A stretch of DNA of 64,000 nucleotides from Virgibacillus sp. NKC19-3 (GCF_019837165.1 NZ_JAGYHC010000001.1:2728001-2792000), one strand, 5' to 3'. Positions 1 through 12,456 are shown, counted from the first letter of the stretch. Made by a program: numbers and translations. The notes: a model not told the origin generated them from the letters alone.

Positions 1-1035
1 TGGATTGATGGGATGTGGACAAATACGATGAATATCCTTGTACGTAACATCACCTGCAGGAAGTTGATCCAATAGCAATCCTGAATTTAACATAGCACAA
101 TCCGCTTTCGTCCAGTCTTTCACCGTATTTGTGAGTTCCTGCATAATTCTCGTATCCGTAAACCATCTTATTTCTATCGGAGATGTAATGTGAACAATCT
201 TCTTCTCTAAAATCTCGTCTGCACGTTCCTCAAGTTCGTATAAATTTTGCTCGGTTTGCATATCTTTGGCAATATGGGTAATGTCTGTCGTATATGCTTC
301 CTTTTTAACAAGTTCTTGACGCGTATGATCCCATGTTAACATAACCTCTCCGACAAAGGCGCAGTGCTTACCAGCAGCTGTTATCACCGTATTATTGATG
401 TGTTCTCCGGTGCGCAACAAATGATGGGTATGTCCACCAATAATGACATCAATGGCTTTAAACCTGCGAGCAATCTCCTGATCCTCGTTAAGCCCTAAAT
501 GGGACAACAAAATAATAATATCTGTTGTCTGTTTGAGCTGATTCACATACTTTTCCAGTGTTTTATATGGAGGAGCTACATGCCAGTTAAGCAACTCATA
601 AAAAGCATTAAACGGGGCTGTTAACCCAATCACGCCTACTTTCACTCCACCAACGGAATGGATGTTTACCGTTGGCTGAAGCCAGTCAGGTTCATCATTA
701 TTCATACTGTGTAAATTTGCACATACCACTTGGAATGTAGCATCATCATATAAATGAAAAAGCTCATCATGTCCTAATGTAATTCCTTCATTATTGCCGA
801 GCGTTACTAAATCATAGCCAACATCATTCATTAAAGCGACATTCGCCCTTCCCATAAAGGCTTCTGCAATTGGATGAACACGATCAACATGATCCCCAAT
901 ATCAATTAACCAGCAGGATTCATTTGTTTCTGCCCTACTTGCCTTTGCCTCTTTTAAAAAGCTAGCAACACGCGGCCACTGGTCAAAATTACTATGTAAA
1001 TCATTGGTATAATAGAAATAGAGTTTCTCCTGCAT
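1..1035 (-). CDS. yunD: YunD-like metallophosphatase/5'-nucleotidase, C-terminus cut by window edge
   Basis: The ATG lies at 1033-1035 with GAGGAG about 8 bp upstream, and the frame stays open for 345 codons to the left edge, so the gene is incomplete here. The N-terminal calcineurin-like phosphoesterase domain shows the metal-binding motifs in order: YTNDLHSNF (residues 9-17), IGDHVDR, GNNEG, SHLG and GGHTHH. The visible end holds ICPHPINP, typical of the 5'-nucleotidase C-terminal domain. The family hydrolyses nucleotides or nucleotide sugars; here the protein has no signal peptide, so it is probably cytoplasmic like B. subtilis YunD. It follows the TauE/SafE gene by 12 bp, the same pair as yunE-yunD in B. 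subtilis, and both probably share a transcript. Substrate is unknown. Confidence 0.88.
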   Translation of the reverse strand, partial: MQEKLYFYYTNDLHSNFDQWPRVASFLKEAKASRAETNESCWLIDIGDHVDRVHPIAEAFMGRANVALMNDVGYDLVTLGNNEGITLGHDELFHLYDDATFQVVCANLHSMNNDEPDWLQPTVNIHSVGGVKVGVIGLTAPFNAFYELLNWHVAPPYKTLEKYVNQLKQTTDIIILLSHLGLNEDQEIARRFKAIDVIIGGHTHHLLRTGEHINNTVITAAGKHCAFVGEVMLTWDHTRQELVKKEAYTTDITHIAKDMQTEQNLYELEERADEILEKKIVHITSPIEIRWFTDTRIMQELTNTVKDWTKADCAMLNSGLLLDQLPAGDVTYKDIHRICPHPINP

Positions 1036-1047
1036 ATGTCATGCTCC

Positions 1048-1866
1048 TCAACCTAGACCTTGAAAAATCATTCGTACTCCGATAAAAATCAATAAAATAC
1101 GTAATATCCATACAAGCGCCTGTCCTGTCAGTTTTTGATTTACAATCACACCAAGTTTAGCCCCAATCCATGCACCAGGAATAAAAAGGAAAACATATTC
1201 CCAGGCAATGTGACCAAGCGCAATATGTGTACTGGCACCTATAATACTTACAAATAGAATCATAAACATGGAAATCCCTGTCGCAATATGTATTGGTATT
1301 CCAAATAGTAATATCATAGCAGGCACCATAATTGCTCCGCCACCAATTCCAAATAACCCTGATAATGTACCAACAAATAACGATATGAAGAAAGCAAGCC
1401 AGATAGAGACACTGTATATGGAAGTTACGCCATTCACATGAAATTCTCTTTTCATTTGTCCCTTAATCGCAACAGATTGTTCCCTTGGCTTCGGTTTTAC
1501 AAAAAACAAGAAGGACATCAGAATCATAACCAAACCGAAATAGAGTAAAAAATTATCCGTATTAAAAAATTGATTTAACCAAGATCCCAATATACTACCT
1601 GGAATACTACCTGATAAAAATAACAAACCGGTTTTATAATCTAACCGCCCTATTTTATGATAAGCAATCGTTGATGATAATCCTGTAAAAATCATGGTCA
1701 CCAGCGAGATACCTACAATAGTTTGGGGTGTTGCCCACGCAAAGGAATCCATTATACTACTAAAAAATAATAAACTGGGTATGAGGATCATTCCTCCACC
1801 AAGCCCCATTAAACTGCCTAAAAAGGCAGTCAGTACGCCGATCAAAATACATATGATAAAAACCAA
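1048..1866 (-). CDS. yunE: TauE/SafE family permease (YunE-like)
   Basis: This 272-residue protein starts at a TTG with AAGGG 7 bp upstream. It is almost entirely hydrophobic, with about eight membrane segments, and shows the internal duplication of the TauE/SafE family: a glycine-rich GLGGGMILIP near residue 22 and its counterpart GIGGGAIMVPA near residue 172. The two halves are joined by a charged loop around residues 125-145. Family members export sulfite, sulfoacetate or related small anions, but the substrate cannot be read from sequence. It is the first gene of a probable two-gene unit with the downstream nucleotidase, as in B. subtilis yunED. Confidence 0.85.
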   Translation of the reverse strand: MVFIICILIGVLTAFLGSLMGLGGGMILIPSLLFFSSIMDSFAWATPQTIVGISLVTMIFTGLSSTIAYHKIGRLDYKTGLLFLSGSIPGSILGSWLNQFFNTDNFLLYFGLVMILMSFLFFVKPKPREQSVAIKGQMKREFHVNGVTSIYSVSIWLAFFISLFVGTLSGLFGIGGGAIMVPAMILLFGIPIHIATGISMFMILFVSIIGASTHIALGHIAWEYVFLFIPGAWIGAKLGVIVNQKLTGQALVWILRILLIFIGVRMIFQGLG

Positions 1867-2145
1867 TAGTCAACCCTTCCATCTTTCATATACTTCCTAC
1901 CCTATATTAGCATTGATTATTTATAATTCCTATTCAGAAACATTTTACTTTGTTTAAAAAACAAAATAGCCCTCAACGTAAGACTATTTATTTATAAAAA
2001 TAGACAATTAAAGCTCTGCATTACAAATACGGCTAGTCCACCATGACACATAGCCAACTCTCCCCTTGTACTCAAATATGCCGGTTGAAACTCATCTTAT
2101 CATTAATTCACAACGCACTACTGTTTGAAAAATGATAAAAGTGTG

Positions 2146-2174
2146 TTGACAATACTTTTATAAACGAATAAACT
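2146..2174 (+). promoter_or_regulatory. Putative sigma-A promoter for the membrane protein/M20 peptidase pair
   Basis: In the 416-bp gap between the divergent genes (1867-2282), TTGACA at 2146-2151 is followed after 17 bp by TAAACT at 2169-2174 (four of six matches to TATAAT). A leader of about 100 bp then precedes the gene starting at 2283. Nothing else in the gap looks coding or clearly structured. Confidence 0.45.
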
Positions 2175-2282
2175 GAAATTTATACATAAATACAACATAA
2201 GTGTAAATACGTGTAGCCTTAGGCATATAGGCTGAAACACCAATAGACACAACAACTACGATGGGGAAATGAGGGAAACAAA

Positions 2283-3452
2283 ATGTTAAATGAACCCGTA
2301 TTTGCAGCTATGTTGCTGATTGCATTATTGGCAGTAGGAGAATTGTTATCAATTATATCAAGAGCAAGAATTCCAATGCTTCTTGTTGCTTTGTTCGGCT
2401 ATTTAATTTTGATCTGGACAGGCGTTTTTCCAAAAGATCTTATTGATCAATCCAATCTCGCAGCCTTCGGTAATGTGATGGTGGCACCGCTCGTTGTCCA
2501 TATGGGAACAATGGTGCCTTTTCGATTGATAAAAAGCCAGGGAAAAGCGATACTCATTGCCCTTTTCGGCATGATTTGTTCGACTATTCTCATCATTCTT
2601 GTAGCTACTCCGCTTTTCGGCTATGAAGCGGCTGTTTCTGGTGCGGGGCCGCTATCAGGTGGCCTTGTTGCAACCCTTATTACGTTTGAAAAGCTTGAAG
2701 AGGTAGGATTAGCAGCCATGGTGACGGTTCCGGCACTCGTATATGGTTGCCAAAAATTGTTAGGTATGCCGGTTGCCAGTAATTTTTTGCGTCGTTACGC
2801 CAATAAGCTTCAGGCTTCGATCGATGCAGGCACATTCACTTTTTCCGATAAAGCGAAGAATGATACAGCAACAGAAAATAAAAAGGGCTGGATTCCAGAA
2901 AAATACCAAACAAACATTATCTTATTATTCCAATTATTTATTGGTGGAGCACTTGCCGTTTGGCTTGAAAGTCTAACAACCATTCACTACAGTCTTTGGG
3001 CATTGATTCTTGGAGTTGCTGGAACCTATGTTGGTTTTTATCAGACCAAAATGATGCAGCGTGCAAACACATTTGGCATTTCTATGGTTGGGCTCCTTTT
3101 TGTCATTATATCAGCAATGAACGATATTACGGTTGATATGTTTGTCGATTATCTTCCGACCGTTCTCGTAATTCTTGCCCTAGGAGCAATCGGTATTTTT
3201 GCTGGGGGATTCCTTGCTTCAAAACTATTGAAATGGGACCCGTTTTTAGGGGTTCCGGTAGCACTTACAGCTATGTTTGGATTTCCAGCAGACTACATCC
3301 TGGCAGAAGAAGTAAGCCGTAGTGCTGGTAGGAACGAAAAAGAACAACAAGCCATTCTCGATGAGATTTTAACACCAATGCTTGTCGGTGGTTTCACCAC
3401 AGTAACAACAGCTTCAATTATTATTGCAACAATACTTATGGGAACACTTTAA
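2283..3452 (+). CDS. Polytopic membrane protein, putative transporter paired with M20 peptidase
   Basis: This 389-residue protein starts at ATG with GAGGG about 7 bp upstream. It has roughly ten hydrophobic segments in two halves, separated by a charged loop at about residues 165-205 (the stretch rich in Lys, Asp and Glu). The second half ends with a conserved-looking FGFPADYILAEEVSR near residue 340, followed by a last membrane segment. The arrangement resembles secondary carriers of the GltS / ion-symporter type, but I cannot assign the family with confidence. The next gene, 87 bp downstream, is an M20 peptidase on the same strand, so uptake of a peptide or acyl-amino acid followed by hydrolysis is a reasonable inference. 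Substrate is unknown. Confidence 0.6.
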   Translation: MLNEPVFAAMLLIALLAVGELLSIISRARIPMLLVALFGYLILIWTGVFPKDLIDQSNLAAFGNVMVAPLVVHMGTMVPFRLIKSQGKAILIALFGMICSTILIILVATPLFGYEAAVSGAGPLSGGLVATLITFEKLEEVGLAAMVTVPALVYGCQKLLGMPVASNFLRRYANKLQASIDAGTFTFSDKAKNDTATENKKGWIPEKYQTNIILLFQLFIGGALAVWLESLTTIHYSLWALILGVAGTYVGFYQTKMMQRANTFGISMVGLLFVIISAMNDITVDMFVDYLPTVLVILALGAIGIFAGGFLASKLLKWDPFLGVPVALTAMFGFPADYILAEEVSRSAGRNEKEQQAILDEILTPMLVGGFTTVTTASIIIATILMGTL

Positions 3453-3539
3453 ACCAGCACCATTGATATAGAATCATGCACAAGCTCTATAATAATGAAT
3501 GGGAAACAATTATTGCTGATACGGAAAGAAGGAAATACA

Positions 3540-4901
3540 ATGTTTTCACCTGAAATATCAAATTTGATTACACAGCGCAAAGACCAATATTTGCAGCAAT
3601 TATTCACATTGTTGCGACAAAAAAGCATCAGTGCTCAAAACATCGGTGTCAGAGAATGTTCAAGCTTATTAAAAAACATGATGGAAGATATAGGCATTAA
3701 TACCCGCCTGATTGAAACAGACGGGCACCCGGTGGTCTACGGGGAAGTCATAAAAGATCCTGAAGCTTTTACCTTATTAATTTATGGACATTATGATGTT
3801 CAACCGCCGGATCCGCTTGATGAGTGGTTATCTCCACCATTTGAGCCAACCATTCGTGACGGGAAAATTTTTTGTCGCGGTGCCGGTGATAATAAAGGTC
3901 AATTGATGGCACAGATTTTAGCAATTAAAACTTATTTAGACACGTACGGCGAATTACCAATTAATGTAAAAATGGTATTTGAAGGTGAAGAAGAAAGTGC
4001 CAGCGCCAATCTTTCTTCATTCGTTGAGAAAAACAAAGATCTTTTAAATGCGGATCTTGTATATACCTCGGATGGCCCGATGCATGACAGTGGTGCACCG
4101 TTCGTTTTACTCGGCGTAAGAGGAATGTTATATGTGGAATTGACTGCAAAAGGGGCTAAATGGGAAAACCATTCGGGCAATAAAGGAAATATTGTTCCGA
4201 ATCCCGCATGGAAATTGATTGATTTGCTAAGAACGATGCGCGATGAAAACGGACGAGTATTAATCGAAGGATTTTATGATAATATCCGTGAACCAACGGA
4301 GAATGAAAAAGAGATTATAAAAGGGTTACCTTTTGATAGAGAGCAAGTGGCTGAAAAAATCGGCTATGAACAATTAAACATGAATACAGAAGAATATTAT
4401 CATAATTTAACGATGGAACCGACATTTAATATTGCCGGATTTACAAGCGGATACGGCGGTGAGGGGTCAAAAACGATTATTCCCGCACAGGCTACATTAA
4501 AAATGGATATGCGCCTTGTTGTCGATCAAGACCCAGATGATATCTACAAGAAATTTTGTGATCATGTGCAAAAGTATGCACCTGATATTGAAGTGAACCA
4601 TCTTGGAGATATGCAACCTTCTAGAACGCCAGCTGACCAGGAGATTGTCAATGTCGTTACAAAAGCAGTAGGTGAATCCTTCAATCAAAATCCAGTTCTA
4701 CAACCAAGTCTTGGCGGAAGTCTTCCAGATTATGTATGGACGAAAATATTAGGTTTGCCATCTGTTATCGTTCCCTACGCAAACTTTGATGAAGGTAATC
4801 ATTCTCCAAATGAAAATATTGGAGTAGACAACTTTTTCGATGGGATTAGATGCACATGTCAAGTTATTCATAGACTGGGAGAATATTCGAAACAGCGGTA
4901 A
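3540..4901 (+). CDS. M20 family metallopeptidase (dipeptidase/deacylase type)
   Basis: The ATG at 3540 follows AGAAGGA by 7 bp; the frame is open from 3495 but the extra 15 residues lack a ribosome site, so the protein is 453 residues. It shows the M20 zinc-site motifs in order: YGHYDVQPPDP (His ligand and Asp), GAGDNKGQ (bridging Asp), EGEEESAS (catalytic Glu and ligand), TSDGP (Asp ligand), a dimerisation insert around residues 200-330, and GGSLPDY / GNHSPNE near the end (His ligand). It should remove an amino acid or acyl group from small peptides or N-acyl amino acids in the cytoplasm. It probably forms an operon with the upstream membrane protein. Exact specificity is not visible. Confidence 0.85.
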   Translation: MFSPEISNLITQRKDQYLQQLFTLLRQKSISAQNIGVRECSSLLKNMMEDIGINTRLIETDGHPVVYGEVIKDPEAFTLLIYGHYDVQPPDPLDEWLSPPFEPTIRDGKIFCRGAGDNKGQLMAQILAIKTYLDTYGELPINVKMVFEGEEESASANLSSFVEKNKDLLNADLVYTSDGPMHDSGAPFVLLGVRGMLYVELTAKGAKWENHSGNKGNIVPNPAWKLIDLLRTMRDENGRVLIEGFYDNIREPTENEKEIIKGLPFDREQVAEKIGYEQLNMNTEEYYHNLTMEPTFNIAGFTSGYGGEGSKTIIPAQATLKMDMRLVVDQDPDDIYKKFCDHVQKYAPDIEVNHLGDMQPSRTPADQEIVNVVTKAVGESFNQNPVLQPSLGGSLPDYVWTKILGLPSVIVPYANFDEGNHSPNENIGVDNFFDGIRCTCQVIHRLGEYSKQR

Positions 4902-5063
4902 ATGGTAAGCGCATATAAACGGAACGATTGTAATACATCTTTGAATCAATAGCTGCATATTTTTTTCTTATCCAGGGGGAAAGGAACCTGGCCTTTTGAA
5001 GCCTCGGCGGCGGACTTTGTTAGTGCCAATTCCAGAAGCGTATGCATGAAAATCAGTAATGTA

Positions 5064-5170
5064 AAGAAGCTGGGACAAAACAAACGTGTTTAACTAAAAA
5101 ACGACCATTTCCGAAGCAATGTATATTTGGAAGTTATTTGTTAAAAACACGTTTAGCCCAGCTTCTTTTT
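5064..5170. repeat. TGGGACAAA-type inverted repeat, short form; also acts as terminator
   Basis: AAGAAGCTGGG (5064) and CCCAGCTTCTTT (to 5170) form the outer arms. An inner pair, ACGTGTTTAA near 5095 and TTAAAAACACG near 5140, continues the stem, and a T-run follows on the plus strand. It belongs to a family with other members at 17958, 31686 and 35067. It lies in the 485-bp gap 4902-5386, between the M20 peptidase and the convergent phosphotransferase, where it could terminate both. The rest of the gap holds no gene that I can support. Confidence 0.8.
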
Positions 5171-5386
5171 AACAATTATTCGATGGACATTTCCAGCTTA
5201 ACGTTGATTAAACAATGTATAAAGAAAATCAAATCGTGTTCAAAAGTCTCTAATCCTTAACAAGAAGTGTAAAGCATGTATTCTCTATAAGTATCCCTTT
5301 CAAAAAGACCAGGCAATTATTTTGCTCTTATGCTCCGTTCGCAACATTTAAATCACTGAATTTTCACACATAACAGTAGTATGCAT

Positions 5387-6283
5387 TCACCTCAGCGCTT
5401 CTCTCGCCATCTGTTCATACGCTTCCAACCCTGAGGCTATCGCAAACTCAGCAACAGCAACCGGGTATGCCGCACTAAGCTCAATGATATGTTCTTTCAT
5501 GGCAGGCCAGTAGATCCCCCCTGCTTGCCGATAATAGCTAATCAGTTTCTCTAAAGCTGTTTCGCCGAATGCTTGGTATTGGAAAACGAAATCATTTGAT
5601 ACATCTGTTACTTTTGCTTCAGTCCAGTCGATTAGACCAGTTACGTTCGTATCTTTATCAATCAACGTATGGCCTGCATGAATATCCCCATGAGTCAGAC
5701 CTGTTCTCAGAGGCCACAATTCCTTATTATTCACCCATAACATCCAACGGTTCCACAGAGATTCGCCTACACCAAACTTCGCTTTAACCTTTTCCATACG
5801 CTCAATCATTAATAATCTTGCTCCCTCTGCTGTCTGAACAGAAAGACCAGCTTTATGAGCCTCTGCTCTCGGAAGGGTGTGCAGCGAGGCCAAAGCTTTG
5901 GCTAGTGTCTGATGAAATGATTCAGGCACATTTTCATGATTCATCTTCCACACATAGTTATGCATCTCTGGATCGATCGTGCCGGCTGGTATGCCTGTTA
6001 ATTTTTTATAAGCAATAAGATGATCCTCATAAATAGACCAAACCGGGACTTGAAAAGGGACATATTTATGGATGAAATCCAATGCTTTCTTCTCAACAAC
6101 TGCCCTGGGCATTACATCGTCCCGTCTAGGAAGTCTCAGCACCCATTCTGTTCCCTTATCGTCTTTTGCATAAGCGACTAGAAAATCTAAACCAGACTCG
6201 TTAAATGAGATCGAATCCTCTTTTACTTTTAAGCCATATTTCCGTGCTGTTTCCACCACTTGCTGTTTGTTCAAAATGATCAC
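5387..6283 (-). CDS. mph: Macrolide 2'-phosphotransferase (Mph family)
   Basis: This 298-residue protein belongs to the aminoglycoside/macrolide phosphotransferase fold. Visible motifs are the Brenner-type catalytic loop [10 protein letters not shown] (about residues 197-206) and the metal-binding [10 protein letters not shown] (about 218-227). The PR-R-D pattern near residues 50-56 fits the nucleotide-binding beta hairpin of Mph enzymes. The reaction is GTP-dependent phosphorylation of the macrolide desosamine 2'-OH, which inactivates the drug. The length matches chromosomal Bacillus mph genes. The start is taken as GTG at 6283 with GAGG 8 bp upstream; a TTG three codons later is possible. 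It stands alone, without mobile-element ends or an erythromycin-type leader peptide, so it looks like an intrinsic gene. Confidence 0.8.
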   Translation of the reverse strand: MIILNKQQVVETARKYGLKVKEDSISFNESGLDFLVAYAKDDKGTEWVLRLPRRDDVMPRAVVEKKALDFIHKYVPFQVPVWSIYEDHLIAYKKLTGIPAGTIDPEMHNYVWKMNHENVPESFHQTLAKALASLHTLPRAEAHKAGLSVQTAEGARLLMIERMEKVKAKFGVGESLWNRWMLWVNNKELWPLRTGLTHGDIHAGHTLIDKDTNVTGLIDWTEAKVTDVSNDFVFQYQAFGETALEKLISYYRQAGGIYWPAMKEHIIELSAAYPVAVAEFAIASGLEAYEQMAREALR

Positions 6284-6525
6284 TTCCCTTTCCTCATTTA
6301 CTGATTAATGGAGCAATGCTACACAGGCTAACATCTATTTCAAAATAACAAAAGCGAGTCATTTTAAAAATTTTCGATTTTTTATCTTTAAAATCATACA
6401 GAGATATTTCGTAATATAGAACAAACAACAGGAGTAATCGAACCGTTAAACTTTATTTTAACACAAAAAAGCAAACCGCACCCTGAAAATAATGCGGCTA
6501 ATCAGAAAACTAATATCCAGTAACA

Positions 6526-6597
6526 GCACCAACCTTCCAGCATTATCACCACCATGCGTTACGCCATACGACGGTGCATCTCCTGGAAAGCTGGTGC
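6526..6597. repeat. Imperfect inverted repeat (palindromic unit)
   Basis: GCACCAACCTTCCAG (6526-6540) pairs with CTGGAAAGCTGGTGC (6583-6597) with two differences, enclosing 42 bp. It lies in the 507-bp gap 6284-6790 between mph and sufB and has no coding potential. I see no similar copy elsewhere in the window. Confidence 0.6.
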
Positions 6598-6681
6598 AAA
6601 TTTATAAATAGAGGTCTCCGAAAAACCCAGCCACGCTATTATAAAGATAACAGGGGGTACCTTTATTACACATTATGAAAA

Positions 6682-6767
6682 AATCGAAGATGACACTTTA
6701 TCCCTTCCTATGAAATATGTCCCATTTTCGTAACCGGGCATAAATCGGGCAAGTGTCACCTTCGATT
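6682..6767 (-). terminator. Long-loop hairpin downstream of sufB
   Basis: AATCGAAGATGACACT (6682-6697) and AGTGTCACCTTCGATT (6752-6767) are complementary except for one position that becomes a G-T pair. The 54-nt loop is long for an intrinsic terminator. On the minus strand a short T-run follows. It sits 23 bp past the sufB stop, so it may end or stabilise the suf transcript. Confidence 0.5.
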
Positions 6768-6790
6768 ATTCAATCTCTATAAAACAAGGG

Positions 6791-8188
6791 TTAACCTATA
6801 CTACCTTCCATTTCATGTTTGATCAGACGATTCATTTCTACTGCATATTCCATTGGAAGCTCTTTTGTAAATGGCTCAATAAAGCCCATTACAATCATGT
6901 CCGTTGCCTCTTGTTCACTAAGACCTCTACTCATTAGGTAGAAGAGCTGTTCTTCAGAGACTTTAGATACTTTTGCTTCGTGTTCCAATGAAATATTGTC
7001 ATTGTATATTTCATTGTATGGAATCGTATCCGATGTTGATGAATTATCCATAATTAACGTGTCACACTCAATATTTGAGCGGGCACCTTCAGCTTTACGT
7101 CCGAATTGAACCATTCCACGGTAGGATACTTTACCACCTTTTTTGGAAATGGACTTCGAAACTATGGAAGATGACGTGTTTGGCGCCAAGTGATACATTT
7201 TTGCTCCAGCATCTTGGTGCTGACCTTTACCAGCAAGTGCAATAGAAAGTGTCATCCCACGTGCACCTTCTCCTCTTAAAAGCACAGATGGATATTTCAT
7301 GGTAAGTTTGGATCCCATATTTCCATCGACCCACTCCATTGTGGCATTCGCACCGCAAGTTGCTCGTTTGGTAACCAAGTTATACACGTTGTTTGCCCAG
7401 TTCTGGATCGTTGTATAACGACAATAGGCATCTTTTTTAATGAAAATTTCTACAACTGCACTATGCAGAGAATTTGTTGTAAATACCGGTGCCGTACAAC
7501 CTTCTACATAATGAACAGAGGCACCTTCATCGACAATGATCAATGTTCTTTCAAATTGTCCCATATTTTCCGAGTTTATCCGGAAATAAGCCTGTAATGG
7601 GGAAGATGTATGAACCCCTTTTGGTACATAAATGAAAGATCCACCAGACCATACTGCCGTGTTTAATGCCGCAAACTTATTATCAGCAGCTGGAATTACT
7701 TTACCGAAATATTCTTTGAATAACGCTTCATTTTCTTTCAGTGCTGTATCTGTATCTTTAAAGATAATCCCTTGTTCTTCTAATTCTTTTTCCAAGCTGT
7801 GATACACAACTTCTGATTCATATTGAGCTGATACACCAGCTAAATATTTCTGTTCGGCTTCTGGAATTCCCAGCTTATCAAATGTTTCTTTGATTTCTGC
7901 TGGAACTTCATCCCACGTTCTTCCTTGTGATTCGGAAGGTTTCACATAATAAACAATCTCATCGAAATCAAGTTCTGATAAGTCGCCTCCCCATTGAGGC
8001 ATTGGTTTACTATAGAAAACATCCAGCGCTTTTAGCCGTTTATCCAGCATCCACTCCGGTTCTTCTTTTCTTTTTGAGATTTCCTCAACGACTGACTTCG
8101 TTAAGCCTCTCTCTGTGCGGAAAACCGAAACATCCTTGTCATGGAACCCATATTCATATCCTTCCATTTCAGGTATTTCTTTAGCCAT
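6791..8188 (-). CDS. sufB: Fe-S cluster scaffold protein SufB
   Basis: This 465-residue protein is full length for SufB. It ends the operon sufC-sufD-sufS-sufU-sufB, the B. subtilis order. The beta-helix core is recognisable from [11 protein letters not shown] (near residue 180), HYVEGCTAP (near 230), and the C-terminal [14 protein letters not shown] and IVMGFIEPF signatures shared with SufD. SufB forms the SufBC2D scaffold complex on which Fe-S clusters are built from sulfur delivered by SufS and SufU. The start ATG is preceded by AGGAGG. A 64-bp gap separates it from sufU. Nothing unusual is seen. Confidence 0.97.
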   Translation of the reverse strand: MAKEIPEMEGYEYGFHDKDVSVFRTERGLTKSVVEEISKRKEEPEWMLDKRLKALDVFYSKPMPQWGGDLSELDFDEIVYYVKPSESQGRTWDEVPAEIKETFDKLGIPEAEQKYLAGVSAQYESEVVYHSLEKELEEQGIIFKDTDTALKENEALFKEYFGKVIPAADNKFAALNTAVWSGGSFIYVPKGVHTSSPLQAYFRINSENMGQFERTLIIVDEGASVHYVEGCTAPVFTTNSLHSAVVEIFIKKDAYCRYTTIQNWANNVYNLVTKRATCGANATMEWVDGNMGSKLTMKYPSVLLRGEGARGMTLSIALAGKGQHQDAGAKMYHLAPNTSSSIVSKSISKKGGKVSYRGMVQFGRKAEGARSNIECDTLIMDNSSTSDTIPYNEIYNDNISLEHEAKVSKVSEEQLFYLMSRGLSEQEATDMIVMGFIEPFTKELPMEYAVEMNRLIKHEMEGSIG

Positions 8189-8252
8189 AATTAAAAACCT
8201 CCTATTAGATATTCGTACTCTTTATGCTTACGTACGCTAATCCTTTGGCTTC

Positions 8253-11199
<2,947 letters not shown>

Positions 11200-11216
11200 C
11201 TTACCCCTCCTAACGT

Positions 11217-12008
11217 TTAAGCTTCTTGGCCTTCGCCTACGGTTTCGTCTTCAATGCCTAGTTCTTCTTTAATCCACTCATAACCTTCAGATTCCAATCG
11301 CTGCGCAAGTTCTGGTCCACCTGATTTAACAACGCGACCTTGCATCATAACGTGTACCTGATCCGGTGTGATATAATTTAACAAACGTTGATAGTGTGTA
11401 ATGATTAAGCAACCGAAATTATCATCACGTAGTTTATTAATCCCTTTGGAAACGACTTTTAATGCGTCAATATCCAGTCCTGAGTCAATTTCATCCAAAA
11501 TGGCAATTTCCGGTTTCAATAACATTAATTGAAGAATTTCATTACGTTTCTTTTCTCCGCCTGAGAATCCCTCGTTTAAATAACGTTGTGCCATGTTTCT
11601 GTCGATTTCAAGGAAATCCAACGCATTGTCCATTTCTTTAATAAATTTCATTAAAGGAATTTCGTCACCTTCCGCGCGACGTGAATTAATCGAAGAGCGT
11701 AAGAAATCAGATGTTGTTACACCACTGATCTCACTTGGATACTGCATACCTAGAAATAAACCTGCACGAGCACGCTCATCTACCTCCATAGCCAGTACGT
11801 CTTCCCCATCAAGGTGTACACTTCCTTCTGTGATTTCAAATTTCGGGTGTCCCATAATTGCAGACGCGAGTGTCGATTTCCCGGTACCATTCGGTCCCAT
11901 TACTGCGTGAAATTCGCCACCATTTATCGTAAGGTTTACACCTTTTAATATCTCGTTACCTTCAATGGTTACATGAAGATTCTTGATTTCCAGTGTTGAT
12001 CCTGCCAT
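11217..12008 (-). CDS. sufC: Fe-S assembly ATPase SufC
   Basis: This 263-residue ABC-type ATPase has Walker A GPNGTGKST (about residue 39), the signature LNEGFSGGEKKRNE (about 146) and Walker B IAILDEIDSGLD (about 170), followed by the conserved His in LIITHYQRLL. SufC drives the conformational cycle of SufBC2D during cluster assembly and is not part of a membrane transporter. It is the first gene of the operon. The ATG has TTGGAGG 8 bp upstream. The acidic C-terminal tail (EDETVGEGQEA) is longer than needed but not unusual. Confidence 0.97.
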   Translation of the reverse strand: MAGSTLEIKNLHVTIEGNEILKGVNLTINGGEFHAVMGPNGTGKSTLASAIMGHPKFEITEGSVHLDGEDVLAMEVDERARAGLFLGMQYPSEISGVTTSDFLRSSINSRRAEGDEIPLMKFIKEMDNALDFLEIDRNMAQRYLNEGFSGGEKKRNEILQLMLLKPEIAILDEIDSGLDIDALKVVSKGINKLRDDNFGCLIITHYQRLLNYITPDQVHVMMQGRVVKSGGPELAQRLESEGYEWIKEELGIEDETVGEGQEA

Positions 12009-12058
12009 TGTGATACCTCCAACTACTATTATTTTTATTTCGAATGGGTATGTATTCC

Positions 12059-12076
12059 ATTCTCAATCTATTCTCA
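12059..12076 (-). promoter_or_regulatory. Direct repeat upstream of suf operon, possible operator
   Basis: ATTCTCA occurs twice with an 11-bp period (read on the minus strand as two TGAGAAT units). It lies about 55 bp upstream of the sufC start and just downstream of a possible -10 element (TATAAG) at about 12085-12090. A one-helical-turn spacing would suit a dimeric repressor, but no regulator can be named. Confidence 0.3.
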
Positions 12077-12197
12077 TTACAATCTTATATCATTTTGAAT
12101 TTAATATCAACTCTTTTAGGCTATCAAGTTAATGAGCGTAAGCAACTTTAAAAGGTCCATATCTTCTACAATTGTATCGCTTTTCATTTAGAAGTAC

Positions 12198-12240
12198 AAA
12201 AAATACAAATACTGATGCTCGAATGATAAGAGCATCAGTA
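12198..12240 (-). terminator. Intrinsic terminator of the small gene at 12270-12434
   Basis: TACTGATGCTC (12210-12220) and GAGCATCAGTA (12230-12240) form a perfect 11-bp stem with a 9-nt loop. On the minus strand a T-rich tract follows. It begins 30 bp beyond the stop of the small minus-strand gene. Confidence 0.8.
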
Positions 12241-12269
12241 TCCAATGGTACCATTATAAGTTACTATTT

Positions 12270-12434
12270 TTAAAGTTGGCTTTCGAATTCAGCGGACAAA
12301 TGTTTACATTGAACATATTCTTGTTCTCTACGTTTCTCAACTGCAATGCGTTTATCTAACCTTCTCTCGTATTCGGCATAACCAATTTTATTCGACTGCT
12401 GCATTGCTTTCTCCATTTCTGGAGTATAATTCAT
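12270..12434 (-). CDS. Small hypothetical protein, 54 residues
   Basis: A minus-strand frame runs from ATG at 12434 to TAA at 12270. The product is charged and probably mostly helical, beginning MNYTPEMEKAMQQSNKIG, with a Lys/Arg/Glu-rich middle (YERRLDKRIAVEKRREQEY) and a single Cys. I recognise no family. Support comes from its own perfect terminator 30 bp downstream and a 14-bp palindrome 8 bp upstream of the start. The ribosome site is weak (GGAATAAGG directly against the ATG). It sits between sufC and metQ, the same strand as both. Confidence 0.55.
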   Translation of the reverse strand: MNYTPEMEKAMQQSNKIGYAEYERRLDKRIAVEKRREQEYVQCKHLSAEFESQL

Positions 12435-12442
12435 CCTTATTC

Positions 12443-12456
12443 CACTATTAATAGTG
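12443..12456. promoter_or_regulatory. 14-bp perfect palindrome upstream of small gene
   Basis: CACTATTAATAGTG is perfectly self-complementary and ends 8 bp before the start of the 54-residue gene, where an operator would overlap the ribosome site. No protein can be assigned. The remaining DNA to metQ (12457-12757) shows one open stretch without a start codon on the plus strand and nothing I can call. Confidence 0.35.

Noticed and set aside
4902-5060. A minus-strand stretch reading LELALTKSAAEASKGQVPFP
   Set aside because: It has no start codon with a ribosome site and is short; a similar text can be seen near 23640, so it is more likely part of a dispersed repeat than a gene.
5387-6283. Erm-type attenuator leader peptide upstream of mph
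   Set aside because: No short frame with a ribosome site and paired stems was found in 6284-6450.
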